The notes under the pieces: model-generated
Database searches by the model: none
Told to the model about the DNA's origin: nothing
Seen by the model: only the letters and a program-made list of their open reading frames with translations
Program-made: the position numbers and the translations under genes
NCBI GenBank assembly: GCA_027694045.1
Contig: JAQEWB010000010.1
Span: 1 to 64,000, forward strand
DNA length: 64,000 nucleotides
Source of the DNA: Bacillaceae bacterium OF18-1A
Lineage (GTDB): Bacteria > Bacillota > Bacilli > Bacillales > Bacillaceae_G
Reading direction: 5' to 3'
Part shown: positions 52,173 through 59,966 of the stretch, piece after piece
Layout of the letters: each line of letters starts with the position of its first letter
How positions within the stretch are numbered: the stretch's first letter is position 1

Positions 52173-52937
52173 ATGAAATGGATTGATAGTCATATACATA
52201 TTGATCAATATACGGATGAAGAGAAGCGTAGATTACTTAATGATGTGGAAAATAGTAATGAGATAAAAGGACTTATTGCAGTATCTATGAATGAGCGATC
52301 ATGTAAAGAAACTTTATCTTTAGCAAAGAAATATCCCTTTATACACCCAGCAATAGGATTTCACCCGGAGCAAGAGATGCGTGAAGAGGAGTGTGAGCGG
52401 ATTTATCAGCTTATTAAACAATACGCTGGAGAAATTGTCGCGATTGGTGAAGTAGGCTTGCCATATTATTTAAGAACAGAAGATGAAAGTGTTTCTCTAG
52501 ATCCATACGTAACAGTATTGAAAAGGTTTATAGAACTATCTAGTGAATATGATTTGCCAATTGTATTACATGCAGTTTATGAAGATGCTGATATTGTATG
52601 TGATTTACTGGAAGAATATAAAATTTCGCGTGCACACTTCCATTGGTTTAAAGGAAGTGAAGAGACAATGAAACGGATGGTGAGGAATGGTTATTATATT
52701 TCTATCACACCTGATGTTTTACATAAGGAGAAAATTAGAAAAATCGTTTCATTTTATCCACTCGAATATATGATGGTAGAAACGGATGGACCGTGGGAAT
52801 TTCAAGAGAGTGTTATGACACACCCAAGAATGATTCGAGAAATATTAAATGAAATTAGTAACATAAAAAACATATCTATTGATAAGGTTACAGAAACAAT
52901 ATATGAAAATACCATTCGGTTTTATTTGAAAGGATAG
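52173..52937 (+). CDS. TatD family metal-dependent hydrolase
   Basis: This is a 254-residue TIM-barrel hydrolase. Metal ligands are DSHIH (5-9), AIGEVGLPYY near 91 with the conserved Glu, VLHAV near 131, HFHWFKG near 155 and VETDGPW near 208. TatD proteins are Mg-dependent DNases or amidohydrolases; the substrate is uncertain. It starts after GGGGGAATAAAG. It is not part of a tat operon. Confidence 0.87.
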   Translation: MKWIDSHIHIDQYTDEEKRRLLNDVENSNEIKGLIAVSMNERSCKETLSLAKKYPFIHPAIGFHPEQEMREEECERIYQLIKQYAGEIVAIGEVGLPYYLRTEDESVSLDPYVTVLKRFIELSSEYDLPIVLHAVYEDADIVCDLLEEYKISRAHFHWFKGSEETMKRMVRNGYYISITPDVLHKEKIRKIVSFYPLEYMMVETDGPWEFQESVMTHPRMIREILNEISNIKNISIDKVTETIYENTIRFYLKG

Positions 52938-52944
52938 GGGAGTT

Positions 52945-53167
52945 ACTCTTATTCTTTTTTATTATGGATATTTTTTCTGATATTTCCTATAATTTATGAT
53001 GTATTTAATTTGATTAAGGAATTAGGGAATTTTTCATACGGAGAATTAGTAAACCCTGCCTATAATACGAAGGTTGCTTTAGAGACTACAATGTCCACGT
53101 ATTTCTCAAAAACATTTACGAAAATAATCAATGGATTGTTAATAACATGCCACGTTTTGATTTAGGT
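52945..53167 (+). pseudogene. Possible gene remnant without start codon
   Basis: One frame stays open from just after the tatD stop to TAG near 53165, encoding a hydrophobic start (LLWIFFLIFPIIYDVF) and NLIKELGNFSYGELVNPAYN. It has no start codon or ribosome site. It looks like the interior of a lost membrane-protein gene. I cannot name the family. Confidence 0.3.
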
Positions 53168-53203
53168 TAAAAAAACCACCAAGCATTTCGCTTGGTGGTT
53201 TTG
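53168..53203 (-). terminator. Terminator of the DUF2334 gene
   Basis: AAAACCACCAAGC pairs with GCTTGGTGGTTTT over ATTTC, directly after the minus-strand gene. Confidence 0.9.
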
Positions 53204-53205
53204 TA

Positions 53206-54855
53206 TTACGATTCTAATTTTTTTGCACGTCTTAATAATAGAAGAAAGACAATGACCAAGAATCCAAGTATAAGGAAGAATCCATATTGTTTTATGTAAT
53301 CAAGTACATCATTTACACTTTTTGGTTTTTCAATATGAATGCCATCTTTATTTGTAGTAATATGAATATCTTTCATTTTTACTTCGTTTGTTTCTTTTTG
53401 TAAATCAATCCATTCTATGTTTGGGATGCTTTCTAGATCCTGTAATACTTCTTTTAATGGCTTCACACCTAAGTAAGGATGATAGAATGCACCGATAATG
53501 CCATCAGAAAGTTTTGCAACAGATACAGCACGTTCCTTCATTTGGGCAATAACTTGCGGTGTATCTTCCTCAATAAATCCAACTGTTTCCGGCATTAATT
53601 TCATTCCGTGTAGAAATGTTGGTGTACTTCTGTATGCTGGAGAGTGCATCGATTTCCAAGTTGTATCACTTAACTGCAGTTGTCCTACATAAGTCGAAAA
53701 GTACCTTGATAATATTTCATAACCTTTTTGGGACATCGTATAATGTGGTGCTTCAAATGCAACAGGGTATAGCTTGGCATCTACAAGTTCCTGAATACCT
53801 TTTTCGATATGATCTGTCGTATACTTTTCTTCAAACTCTTCTCCTTTTTTTACATATTGATTATATGCTTCTATATTAGGGAAGTCATTTTTGGTTTTTG
53901 GTTTTTCATGCTTTGGTTGGCGAATTGGTTGATCTGTTTTTACATCCCAAAACTCAAAACCTTCACCAGTTTCACTATCATAAAATTGGTGAGTGTAACC
54001 ATGCATAATAATTGCTGCACCATCATCTTGCATAGAGCGTAAAAGTTGGACCAGCTTCGGATTGTCTTTTAAATGTATCGTTTTTCCCGTTCCTGGATCC
54101 GTGTATACTGGGATAACAGTCATCATATACGGGATTTTTTTCTCTTTGAGTAATTCAGCAATATCTTGTAATTGGTTTATATCTGCAGCTGGATGAACGT
54201 CTTCAAGACGTAAGTAGGCTAATGTTTTATTCGTTTCAGGTTTTTGCCCGAAATAAGAAAATAAAGTTTCACCAATATAATAAGATATCCAGTCAAAGAG
54301 GTTGGAAGTTGCAACATAATAAGAATTATTTTGCTGTACAATTAATGGATACGTATTGTTTCCTTTTAAAGCATGAGCAAGGATTGTTCCATTTGTATCA
54401 AGTTGTTTAATTAATCTCTCTTCTTCTAATGTATTCTTTAATTTACGTGTTGGATATGTAATTTTGTCAGCTTTTACATCTTCATTTTTAGATGTGATAA
54501 ATGAAAACCGATTGGATAACTGTTCTATATTTTGTCCAATAACTAGTAGTGGGCCTTGGAACGTTTCTAGAAATTCTTTTGCTTCATTAGAAAGTTCTTC
54601 TTGTTTTTCACCCATATAAATAACATGTGTGTACGAAGAGATATCAGTGATTTCAGCTAACTGTTGTATACTTTTAATTGTTATATTATTAGTGAAATGT
54701 CCTACTTCTGTATCAAGAATTTGGATATCACTTGTGATTTGGTCATCATTCGAACTATATAAAATAAGGGTTTTCGATTTTTCGACCGTTTGTGCGGAAA
54801 TAGGGACAGGAATGAGTAGTAGTAAGCTGAATAAGAGTAATAGCGATTTTTTCAT
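53206..54855 (-). CDS. DUF2334 polysaccharide deacetylase-like surface protein
   Basis: This is a 549-residue protein with a signal peptide (about 1-21, ending SAQT) and a C-terminal membrane helix (about 518-540) followed by RRAKK. That topology leaves the body outside, anchored at the C-terminus. The central part has LAYLRLEDVHPAADINQL, MMTVIPVY and AAIIMHGYTHQF, a DUF2334 pattern related to the NodB deacetylase fold. The Asp and His positions could bind metal. It may modify cell-surface polysaccharide; the substrate is unknown. Confidence 0.85.
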   Translation of the reverse strand: MKKSLLLLFSLLLLIPVPISAQTVEKSKTLILYSSNDDQITSDIQILDTEVGHFTNNITIKSIQQLAEITDISSYTHVIYMGEKQEELSNEAKEFLETFQGPLLVIGQNIEQLSNRFSFITSKNEDVKADKITYPTRKLKNTLEEERLIKQLDTNGTILAHALKGNNTYPLIVQQNNSYYVATSNLFDWISYYIGETLFSYFGQKPETNKTLAYLRLEDVHPAADINQLQDIAELLKEKKIPYMMTVIPVYTDPGTGKTIHLKDNPKLVQLLRSMQDDGAAIIMHGYTHQFYDSETGEGFEFWDVKTDQPIRQPKHEKPKTKNDFPNIEAYNQYVKKGEEFEEKYTTDHIEKGIQELVDAKLYPVAFEAPHYTMSQKGYEILSRYFSTYVGQLQLSDTTWKSMHSPAYRSTPTFLHGMKLMPETVGFIEEDTPQVIAQMKERAVSVAKLSDGIIGAFYHPYLGVKPLKEVLQDLESIPNIEWIDLQKETNEVKMKDIHITTNKDGIHIEKPKSVNDVLDYIKQYGFFLILGFLVIVFLLLLRRAKKLES

Positions 54856-55102
54856 ATTATTAATCTCCTAGTCTATATTTAGGTTTCAATTTACAATTAT
54901 ATACAAAAAATAGGTTATAGTCTATTTGATATACATTTTGCACGTATTTACCAAATGTATATTCGCAAAATAGGTCTAAAGCATGATGATAATATGTATA
55001 GTTATTTGCTATGATGAAAGAGTAAGAGAATGATAGAATATAGGTAATTGTAAAGGGAAGGCTGAAAGGGGACAAATTTCAGCTAAGAAAGAGGTAGAGG
55101 TA

Positions 55103-55636
55103 GTGAAGAAATTCTTTGTAGGATTTTTAGTTGTTCTTGGAGTGTATTTATATTTCCAAGGAAAGTCTGAAGGAATGGATAAGCTAGTGAAAGAGACAAG
55201 CTATGTGGATTCAGAAGAAGCAAAACAGATGAAACAAATCATTATAGAGGAAGCAAAGAAAGTAAATCTTCCAGAATGGATACCTCTTACAATTGCCGAA
55301 CATGAAAGTAGATTAAATCCAAGAAGTGTTGGAGATAATGGAACTTCATTCGGATTGTTTCAATTGCACCGCGGTGGTGGGCTTGCACCAGATCATTTAA
55401 CTGATGAAGAGTTGAAAAACCCACGTACAAACGCGCAAATTGCAATGCCGCATTTAGTGAAAGGGTATAAGCGCGGGGTACAAAAAGGTTTGACTGATTT
55501 TGCATTACTGAAGTATATAGCGAATACATCTGGATGGCCAGGGAATTTAGGGCCAGAGTGGACGGATAATAACATGAAGTATAACATCGGATTAGAAGAT
55601 GTGTACTATCGAAATAAAGGCGTAATAAAAGAGTAG
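55103..55636 (+). CDS. Lysozyme-like transglycosylase domain protein
   Basis: This is a 177-residue exported protein with an N-terminal helix (about residues 3-17) and a lysozyme-like fold. The catalytic Glu is in IAEHESRLNPRSVGDNGTSFGLFQLHRGGG (about 65-95), the ES...G.fQ pattern of SLT domains. YIANTSGWPG and GLEDVYYRNK follow. It probably cleaves peptidoglycan. The start is GTG 55103 after GAGGTAGAGG. A short promoter-like region lies in 54.9-55.1 kb. Confidence 0.8.
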   Translation: MKKFFVGFLVVLGVYLYFQGKSEGMDKLVKETSYVDSEEAKQMKQIIIEEAKKVNLPEWIPLTIAEHESRLNPRSVGDNGTSFGLFQLHRGGGLAPDHLTDEELKNPRTNAQIAMPHLVKGYKRGVQKGLTDFALLKYIANTSGWPGNLGPEWTDNNMKYNIGLEDVYYRNKGVIKE

Positions 55637-55679
55637 GTTTTTGATACCTACTCTATTTTTTATGGATAATCGTGTCGTT

Positions 55680-56441
55680 TTATCTTGTGAAATACTCGGC
55701 TAGTTGTATTTTTACGTCTTCTATTTTTGTGGAAACTTGTGGTATTTTATATCCTACATATAACGGTGAAACGACAAACCTAGGAACAACTTTACAAATG
55801 ATCTTTCCGCTTACGTGATAGAAAAATAAGTTATAACTACTACATCCTTTATGAAAATCTGTCAGTATGTAACGTACAGTTTGCTGAATATAATTTGCCA
55901 GTTCATCTATGCATTCAACATCTTTAATGATGATATTAAATTCTGTAAAACCGATAATAGGACGATCTGAAATATTGAGTTCAATGCGTTCGTTTTTTTG
56001 TACTATTATACCTTGGAAATTTTCTTCTTCAATATTTTCAAGATAATCAACATGTTTCATACCGATAATTTGCATGTGTGCATGATGCAGACTTCCACCT
56101 GAAAATGGACCGTGATTTTTGTATAGGATCACGGATGCAAACTCTTTATTGTCTTGTAAGTTCAGCCAATGTTGAATAGAAAAACGTGTTAGTTTTCTCA
56201 TGTGTTCTTCTGTATATGTCGCGATATGATCTTCACAATTATCTGTTTCAATTAACACTGTTTGAAATGTATCTTTTAATGTAGGGAATTTATTTTTTAA
56301 CCAAATAATAGAACCGTCAGTTGCTAAAATATCCGTTAAATTTTCCCTGTCGCAAAAAGGACATGCAGTGCTTCTATTCCGAATGCTTTCTGGTTTTTGT
56401 TTCCCGATATCATTTAAAAAATATAGTTGTTGTGTATCCAT
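55680..56441 (-). CDS. DUF4931 family, HIT/GalT-like protein
   Basis: This is a 253-residue soluble protein. CPFCDRENL (28-36) is a CxxC zinc-like motif. GSLHHAHMQIIGM near 118 matches the HxHxQ histidine triad of GalT-type nucleotidyl transferases. This combination fits the DUF4931 family as I recall it, related to galactose-1-phosphate uridylyltransferase. It may act on nucleotide-sugar or dinucleotide substrates; the reaction is unknown. The start follows AAAGGGG. Confidence 0.75.
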   Translation of the reverse strand: MDTQQLYFLNDIGKQKPESIRNRSTACPFCDRENLTDILATDGSIIWLKNKFPTLKDTFQTVLIETDNCEDHIATYTEEHMRKLTRFSIQHWLNLQDNKEFASVILYKNHGPFSGGSLHHAHMQIIGMKHVDYLENIEEENFQGIIVQKNERIELNISDRPIIGFTEFNIIIKDVECIDELANYIQQTVRYILTDFHKGCSSYNLFFYHVSGKIICKVVPRFVVSPLYVGYKIPQVSTKIEDVKIQLAEYFTR

Positions 56442-56577
56442 TTGTATATATACCCCTTTAAAATATGTGTAAAAATCCCGCTTAATACATTCGTGGAAAA
56501 GACAAGAAAATCCTTTAATGATAAAAGGGAAAAAATAAAAGACAAGATATCCTCATTACGATAGGCTACCTTGTCTT

Positions 56578-56700
56578 TTATTTTTTCTTTAACAGTGTGT
56601 ATGGATAATATAGAGTATTTTCATTATATTTCTTTTTTCTATTTTTTATTGTATATAAGGTAATTGCTGTGCTTGCAATTATAATAATGGCTTTCTTCAT
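56578..56700 (-). CDS. 40-residue membrane peptide, cassette E third gene
   Basis: This is the last gene of the triplet. ATG 56700 lies 9 nt from AAGGGG; an in-frame ATG at 56706 is closer than usual. It encodes MKKAIIIIASTAITLYTI, a membrane helix, then NRKKKYNENTLYYPY and a Lys tail. The stop overlaps a terminator (AAAAGACAAG/CTTGTCTTTT, 56536-56580). Confidence 0.65.
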   Translation of the reverse strand: MKKAIIIIASTAITLYTIKNRKKKYNENTLYYPYTLLKKK

Positions 56701-56716
56701 ATTCATATACCCCTTT

Positions 56717-56794
56717 TTATTGTTGGTTTAATTCTTGGCTAACTGCTTTTGCATCGACTAAAGCGTGTAAAATCATTTTCACCATGTTCATCAT
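56717..56794 (-). CDS. Micropeptide, cassette E, type 2
   Basis: This is a 25-codon frame with doubled ATG behind AAAGGAGTGAGG. It encodes MVKMILHALVDAKAVSQELN, ending QQ. ALVDAKAV is identical to the cassette A peptide, showing that this locus belongs to the same family although it is 8.4 kb away. Confidence 0.73.
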   Translation of the reverse strand: MMNMVKMILHALVDAKAVSQELNQQ

Positions 56795-56810
56795 ATGTCC
56801 TCACTCCTTT

Positions 56811-56891
56811 TTATAGTTCATTTAATTCTTTTACAACTGCTTGTCCGTTCACTAATACCTCAAAGATTGCTTTTACGATTTCTTTCATCAT
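56811..56891 (-). CDS. Micropeptide, cassette E first gene
   Basis: This is a 26-codon frame with doubled ATG behind AAAGGAGGAAAC. It encodes MMKEIVKAIFEVLVNGQAVV and KELNEL. The pattern basic start, AIFEVLVNGQAV, LN resembles type 2 peptides (ALVDAKAV, LN) and is probably a diverged copy. It lies 16 bp before the second gene of the triplet and is promoter-proximal. Confidence 0.7.
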   Translation of the reverse strand: MMKEIVKAIFEVLVNGQAVVKELNEL

Positions 56892-56937
56892 GATTGTTTC
56901 CTCCTTTTGTTTGTCTTTCTCTCTTGTTTACATCTTT

Positions 56938-57001
56938 ATTGTATAGGGAGGCAACTTTTTGTACTATCGCTTTCCATTACGTGAACATAACAGTTTTGTA
57001 A
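56938..57001 (-). promoter_or_regulatory. Shared-type peptide promoter F
   Basis: On the minus strand: TTACAAAACTGTTA (56988-57001), GTAAT, AGCGATAGT with -35 TAGTAC (56961-56966), 17 bp, -10 TACAAT (56938-56943). It is more diverged in sequence than A-C but the spacing is unchanged. Confidence 0.76.
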
Positions 57002-57130
57002 GATTTGATGTCACTTATTGAAATGTTTAGTCTATCTTCATTATTTTCAGAAAAATGACTATTCAAACATAAAATGGGGAAGTATAATAAAGAAGTAAGT
57101 ATTAAATTCCGTACGAAAGGGGTGAATGAG

Positions 57131-57265
57131 ATGAAACGTTCTTTAGCTGCACGTGCCAAATTTCTAGATTTTATCTATTTTTGTCGTGCAATTTTTCATG
57201 ATGTGGTTGTTAACGGGATACGTCTGTCCTTTTTTAACAATTGCATAGTGGCTATTGAACGATAG
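57131..57265 (+). CDS. 44-residue hypothetical peptide
   Basis: GAAAGGGGTGA lies 6 nt before this ATG. The product is basic at the start (MKRSLAARAKFLDF) and rich in aromatic and Cys residues. It is followed by a hairpin terminator at 57294-57325. It could be a small gene of its own or a leader peptide read before the ABC-F attenuators. No family recognised. Confidence 0.45.
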   Translation: MKRSLAARAKFLDFIYFCRAIFHDVVVNGIRLSFFNNCIVAIER

Positions 57266-57293
57266 AAATCTCTTCATCCATTTTTGATAAACG

Positions 57294-57325
57294 TGTGAAA
57301 AGGGAGCTATTTAGCTTCCTTTTTC
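57294..57325 (+). terminator. First hairpin upstream of ABC-F gene
   Basis: AAAGGGAGCT pairs with AGCTTCCTTT across ATTT, followed by T residues, about 65 bp before the ABC-F start. Confidence 0.75.
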
Positions 57326-57331
57326 TATGCC

Positions 57332-57372
57332 GAAAACCATGGGGAATGTTTCTTTTCCATGGTTTTTTATAT
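57332..57372 (+). terminator. Second hairpin (attenuator) upstream of ABC-F gene
   Basis: GAAAACCATGG (57332-57342) pairs with CCATGGTTTT (57358-57367) and runs into TTTTTTAT, ending only 18 bp before the ABC-F start codon. Such a position suggests transcription attenuation relieved by ribosome-targeting drugs, as for vmlR-type genes. Confidence 0.7.
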
Positions 57373-57389
57373 TGAAAGGAGTACGGAAA

Positions 57390-59270
57390 ATGACAATTTG
57401 TAGTGTAAATAATGTAACGAAATCTTTTGGTGGAAACATCATATTTGAGAATATATCACTTGAAGTAAAGAATGGGGAACGTGTAGGGTTAGTTGGCCGT
57501 AACGGTAGTGGAAAGACAACAATCTTCGGGCTTCTAACAGGAATGGAAAGTTTGGATGCAGGGGCTATTCATATGAAGAAAGATACACGTATTGGTCATG
57601 TCGCACAAATTCCAAAGTTTGATGAGGAAATGACTGTGTATGATGTATTGAGCTCTGCTTTTAAAGTAGAAAAAGAATTAGAAAAAGAGATGCATGCTTT
57701 AGAAAAAAATATGGCGGAGGAGCAGGAACCATCTACTTTACAACAATTGATGGAGAGATATGGAGTAATTCAAGAAAAATTTGCATTTCTCGGTGGTTAT
57801 GAAATAGATGCAAATATTATGAAGGTAGCAAATGGTCTACAAGTGACGGAACTATTCTCTCGATTATTTTTGGAATTAAGTGGTGGGGAACAAACGAAAG
57901 TAAGTCTTGCGTATATGCTGCTGCAGAAGCCAGATTTACTTTTATTAGATGAACCGACAAATCATTTAGATTTATTTGCTGTAGAGTGGTTAGAACAATT
58001 TCTAAAAGAATACACGGGAACAGTTATGGTTATTTCACATGATCGCTATTTTCTGGATGAAGTCGTAACGAAGGTTTTTGATTTAGAAGATGGAGAGATT
58101 CATGTGTATCATACAAACTATTCTCGGTTTGTTGAAGAGAAGGAAGAAAGGTTGCTTCAGGAGTTTCAAGCTTACCAAGAACAGCAAAAGAAAATAAAGA
58201 AAATGAAAGAAGCAATTAAGCGTCTACGTGAATGGGCAAATCAAGCGAATCCTCCGAATGAAGGATTGCATAAAAGAGCGAGAAATATGGAACGTGTATT
58301 AGAACGTATGGAGAAATTAAAAAAACCTATTTTAGAAAGAAAACAGATGGGACTCCAGTTTGAGGGACAAGAGAGAAGCGGGAAAGATGTTGTTGTAATG
58401 AAAGAAGTGAGTAAAGGTTTTGCGGACCAACCTTTATTTGACCAAGCGAATTTACATGTTCGTTTTCAAGAGCGTGCGGCTATCGTTGGACGTAATGGTA
58501 CAGGAAAGACAACGTTATTAAAATTACTATTAGATGAAATAGAACCAGATGCTGGTGAGATTCGAATTGGTAGTAGTGTCAAAATCGGCTATTTATCACA
58601 GCATGCGTATGGAAGTATGAAGAGTAATGTATTGGAAGCATTCAGAGAGTATGTAGCCGTAACAGAAGGAGAAGCGAGACATATATTAGCTAAGTTTTTA
58701 TTTTATGGCCCAGCAGTGTTTAAGAAGGTAACGCAACTGAGCGGTGGGGAAAAAATGAGGTTAAGACTTGCGCAACTTATGTATCAAGATATCAATTTTT
58801 TAATTTTAGATGAACCGACAAATCATCTTGACATTGAATCAAGAGAAGTTTTAGAAGAAGCTCTTGAACAATATAATGGGACGATTTTAGCTGTTTCACA
58901 TGATCGTTATTTTTTAAATAAGTTATTTGAAAAGACGTATTGGATTGATGAACATAAATTATTTGAGTTTGCAGGGAATTATGCATGGGCTCGTCAAAAG
59001 TGGGAAGAGAAGGTTGAGAAGCGAGTAATAAAACAGAAATGCCACAGGCAAAAAAATATTGAAACAGTACCTGTAAAAAAGAAAGAAGCTAGGAATGTTG
59101 AAGGAATTGAAACAGAGTTAATGCATGTTGAAGAGGATATATATGTGCTTGAATGTAAAATGGAACATGTAGTTGATGTTGAAATGCTTGAACAATTGTA
59201 TGAAGAAAAAATGAAAAAAGAGTTGTTACGAGCAGAGTTATATAATGATTTAGAGAATATTGTGGAATAA
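57390..59270 (+). CDS. ABC-F family ATPase, probable ribosome protection protein
   Basis: This is a 626-residue soluble protein with two ABC domains and no membrane segment. Domain 1: Walker A GRNGSGKTT near 37, signature LSGGEQTKVSLA near 170, Walker B LLLLDEPTNHLD. Domain 2: GRNGTGKTT near 370, LSGGEKMRLRLA near 453, FLILDEPTNHLD. The linker between them is a long charged helical segment (about 250-310). The C-terminus is a charged coiled-coil extension. Some ABC-F members displace antibiotics from the ribosome. I used ATG 57390 with GAAAGGAG upstream; the frame extends to 57327 without a site. Confidence 0.88.
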   Translation: MTICSVNNVTKSFGGNIIFENISLEVKNGERVGLVGRNGSGKTTIFGLLTGMESLDAGAIHMKKDTRIGHVAQIPKFDEEMTVYDVLSSAFKVEKELEKEMHALEKNMAEEQEPSTLQQLMERYGVIQEKFAFLGGYEIDANIMKVANGLQVTELFSRLFLELSGGEQTKVSLAYMLLQKPDLLLLDEPTNHLDLFAVEWLEQFLKEYTGTVMVISHDRYFLDEVVTKVFDLEDGEIHVYHTNYSRFVEEKEERLLQEFQAYQEQQKKIKKMKEAIKRLREWANQANPPNEGLHKRARNMERVLERMEKLKKPILERKQMGLQFEGQERSGKDVVVMKEVSKGFADQPLFDQANLHVRFQERAAIVGRNGTGKTTLLKLLLDEIEPDAGEIRIGSSVKIGYLSQHAYGSMKSNVLEAFREYVAVTEGEARHILAKFLFYGPAVFKKVTQLSGGEKMRLRLAQLMYQDINFLILDEPTNHLDIESREVLEEALEQYNGTILAVSHDRYFLNKLFEKTYWIDEHKLFEFAGNYAWARQKWEEKVEKRVIKQKCHRQKNIETVPVKKKEARNVEGIETELMHVEEDIYVLECKMEHVVDVEMLEQLYEEKMKKELLRAELYNDLENIVE

Positions 59271-59352
59271 AGAGTGGAAAGTTCATTCTTTTTAATCTTG
59301 CTGAAAAAATTAACTTTCTGTTTTTACCGATATGTACTTTAAGAAATGTATC

Positions 59353-59382
59353 AAAATTGTGTTTCACGTGAAACACAATTTT
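59353..59382. promoter_or_regulatory. parS chromosome-partition site
   Basis: TGTTTCACGTGAAACA (59360-59375) is a perfect match to the ParB/Spo0J consensus. The dyad extends to a 30-bp palindrome, AAAATTG on the left and CAATTTT on the right. ParB loads here and spreads on neighbouring DNA, in line with an origin-proximal position. A split TGTTTCA...TGAAACA pair lies nearby at 59393-59422. Confidence 0.93.
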
Positions 59383-59537
59383 GGTAAGTTGCTGTTTCAT
59401 AATTTACACAGTCTGTGAAACATGCGGAATGTTGAAGGAAAACGTAAATATTAGTAGGATTTTTTGATAGAGGAATTATAAAAGTGTTAGCGAATTATTT
59501 CTCAAGACATAAGGATAAAAATAAAAAGAAAGCAGAG

Positions 59538-59735
59538 TTACAGCTTTACGCGCTGAACGTTGCTTTCTTTTTGTTTGGTATCTTCTTTTGTTGAAATTAT
59601 AATAGCGATCCCGAGCATAATAAAAAAAGCTAAAAAGAGGACGAACTTTGGGAAGAACGGGAATAGTAAGAGCGCCCCGACTATCATAATTGTTAATAGT
59701 ACATAGTGCAGGACGTATTGGAATAGGTTGTCCAT
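59538..59735 (-). CDS. Small membrane protein of unknown function
   Basis: This is a 65-residue protein with two hydrophobic segments (about residues 9-27 and 30-46) separated by PFFPK, and a charged tail (STKEDTKQKESN). I set the start at ATG 59735, which has AAAGGGGGCG upstream. No family recognised. It is alone between parS and a peptide-transport operon. Confidence 0.62.
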   Translation of the reverse strand: MDNLFQYVLHYVLLTIMIVGALLLFPFFPKFVLFLAFFIMLGIAIIISTKEDTKQKESNVQRVKL

Positions 59736-59839
59736 ATTTTCGCCCCCTTTTTGGTAATTGGTTAATAGTAGTCTATGTTTCATACTTAATAAATAGAAGT
59801 AGATTTTTAAGTTTTTTAATACGAAATATAGGAGAAAGA

Positions 59840-59868
59840 TTGACATGTTTGAAGGAAAGGAATAATCT
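59840..59868 (+). promoter_or_regulatory. Promoter of the distal peptide-binding genes
   Basis: TTGACA (59840-59845), 17 bp and TAATCT (59863-59868), a consensus -35 with a fair -10, about 100 bp before the start. Confidence 0.6.
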
Positions 59869-59966
59869 TGAAATTAATTCATACTATTTTTATAGGTAAA
59901 ATAAAGATAGTTACAGGAAGGAGTCCATGTTGTTACATAGTTAAAAATATGAAAGAAAAGGTGAAA

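Noticed and set aside
52173..52937. TatD protein as part of a Qat-type phage defence system
   Set aside because: No QatA, QatB or QueC-like QatC gene is adjacent; an ordinary stand-alone TatD hydrolase is more likely.
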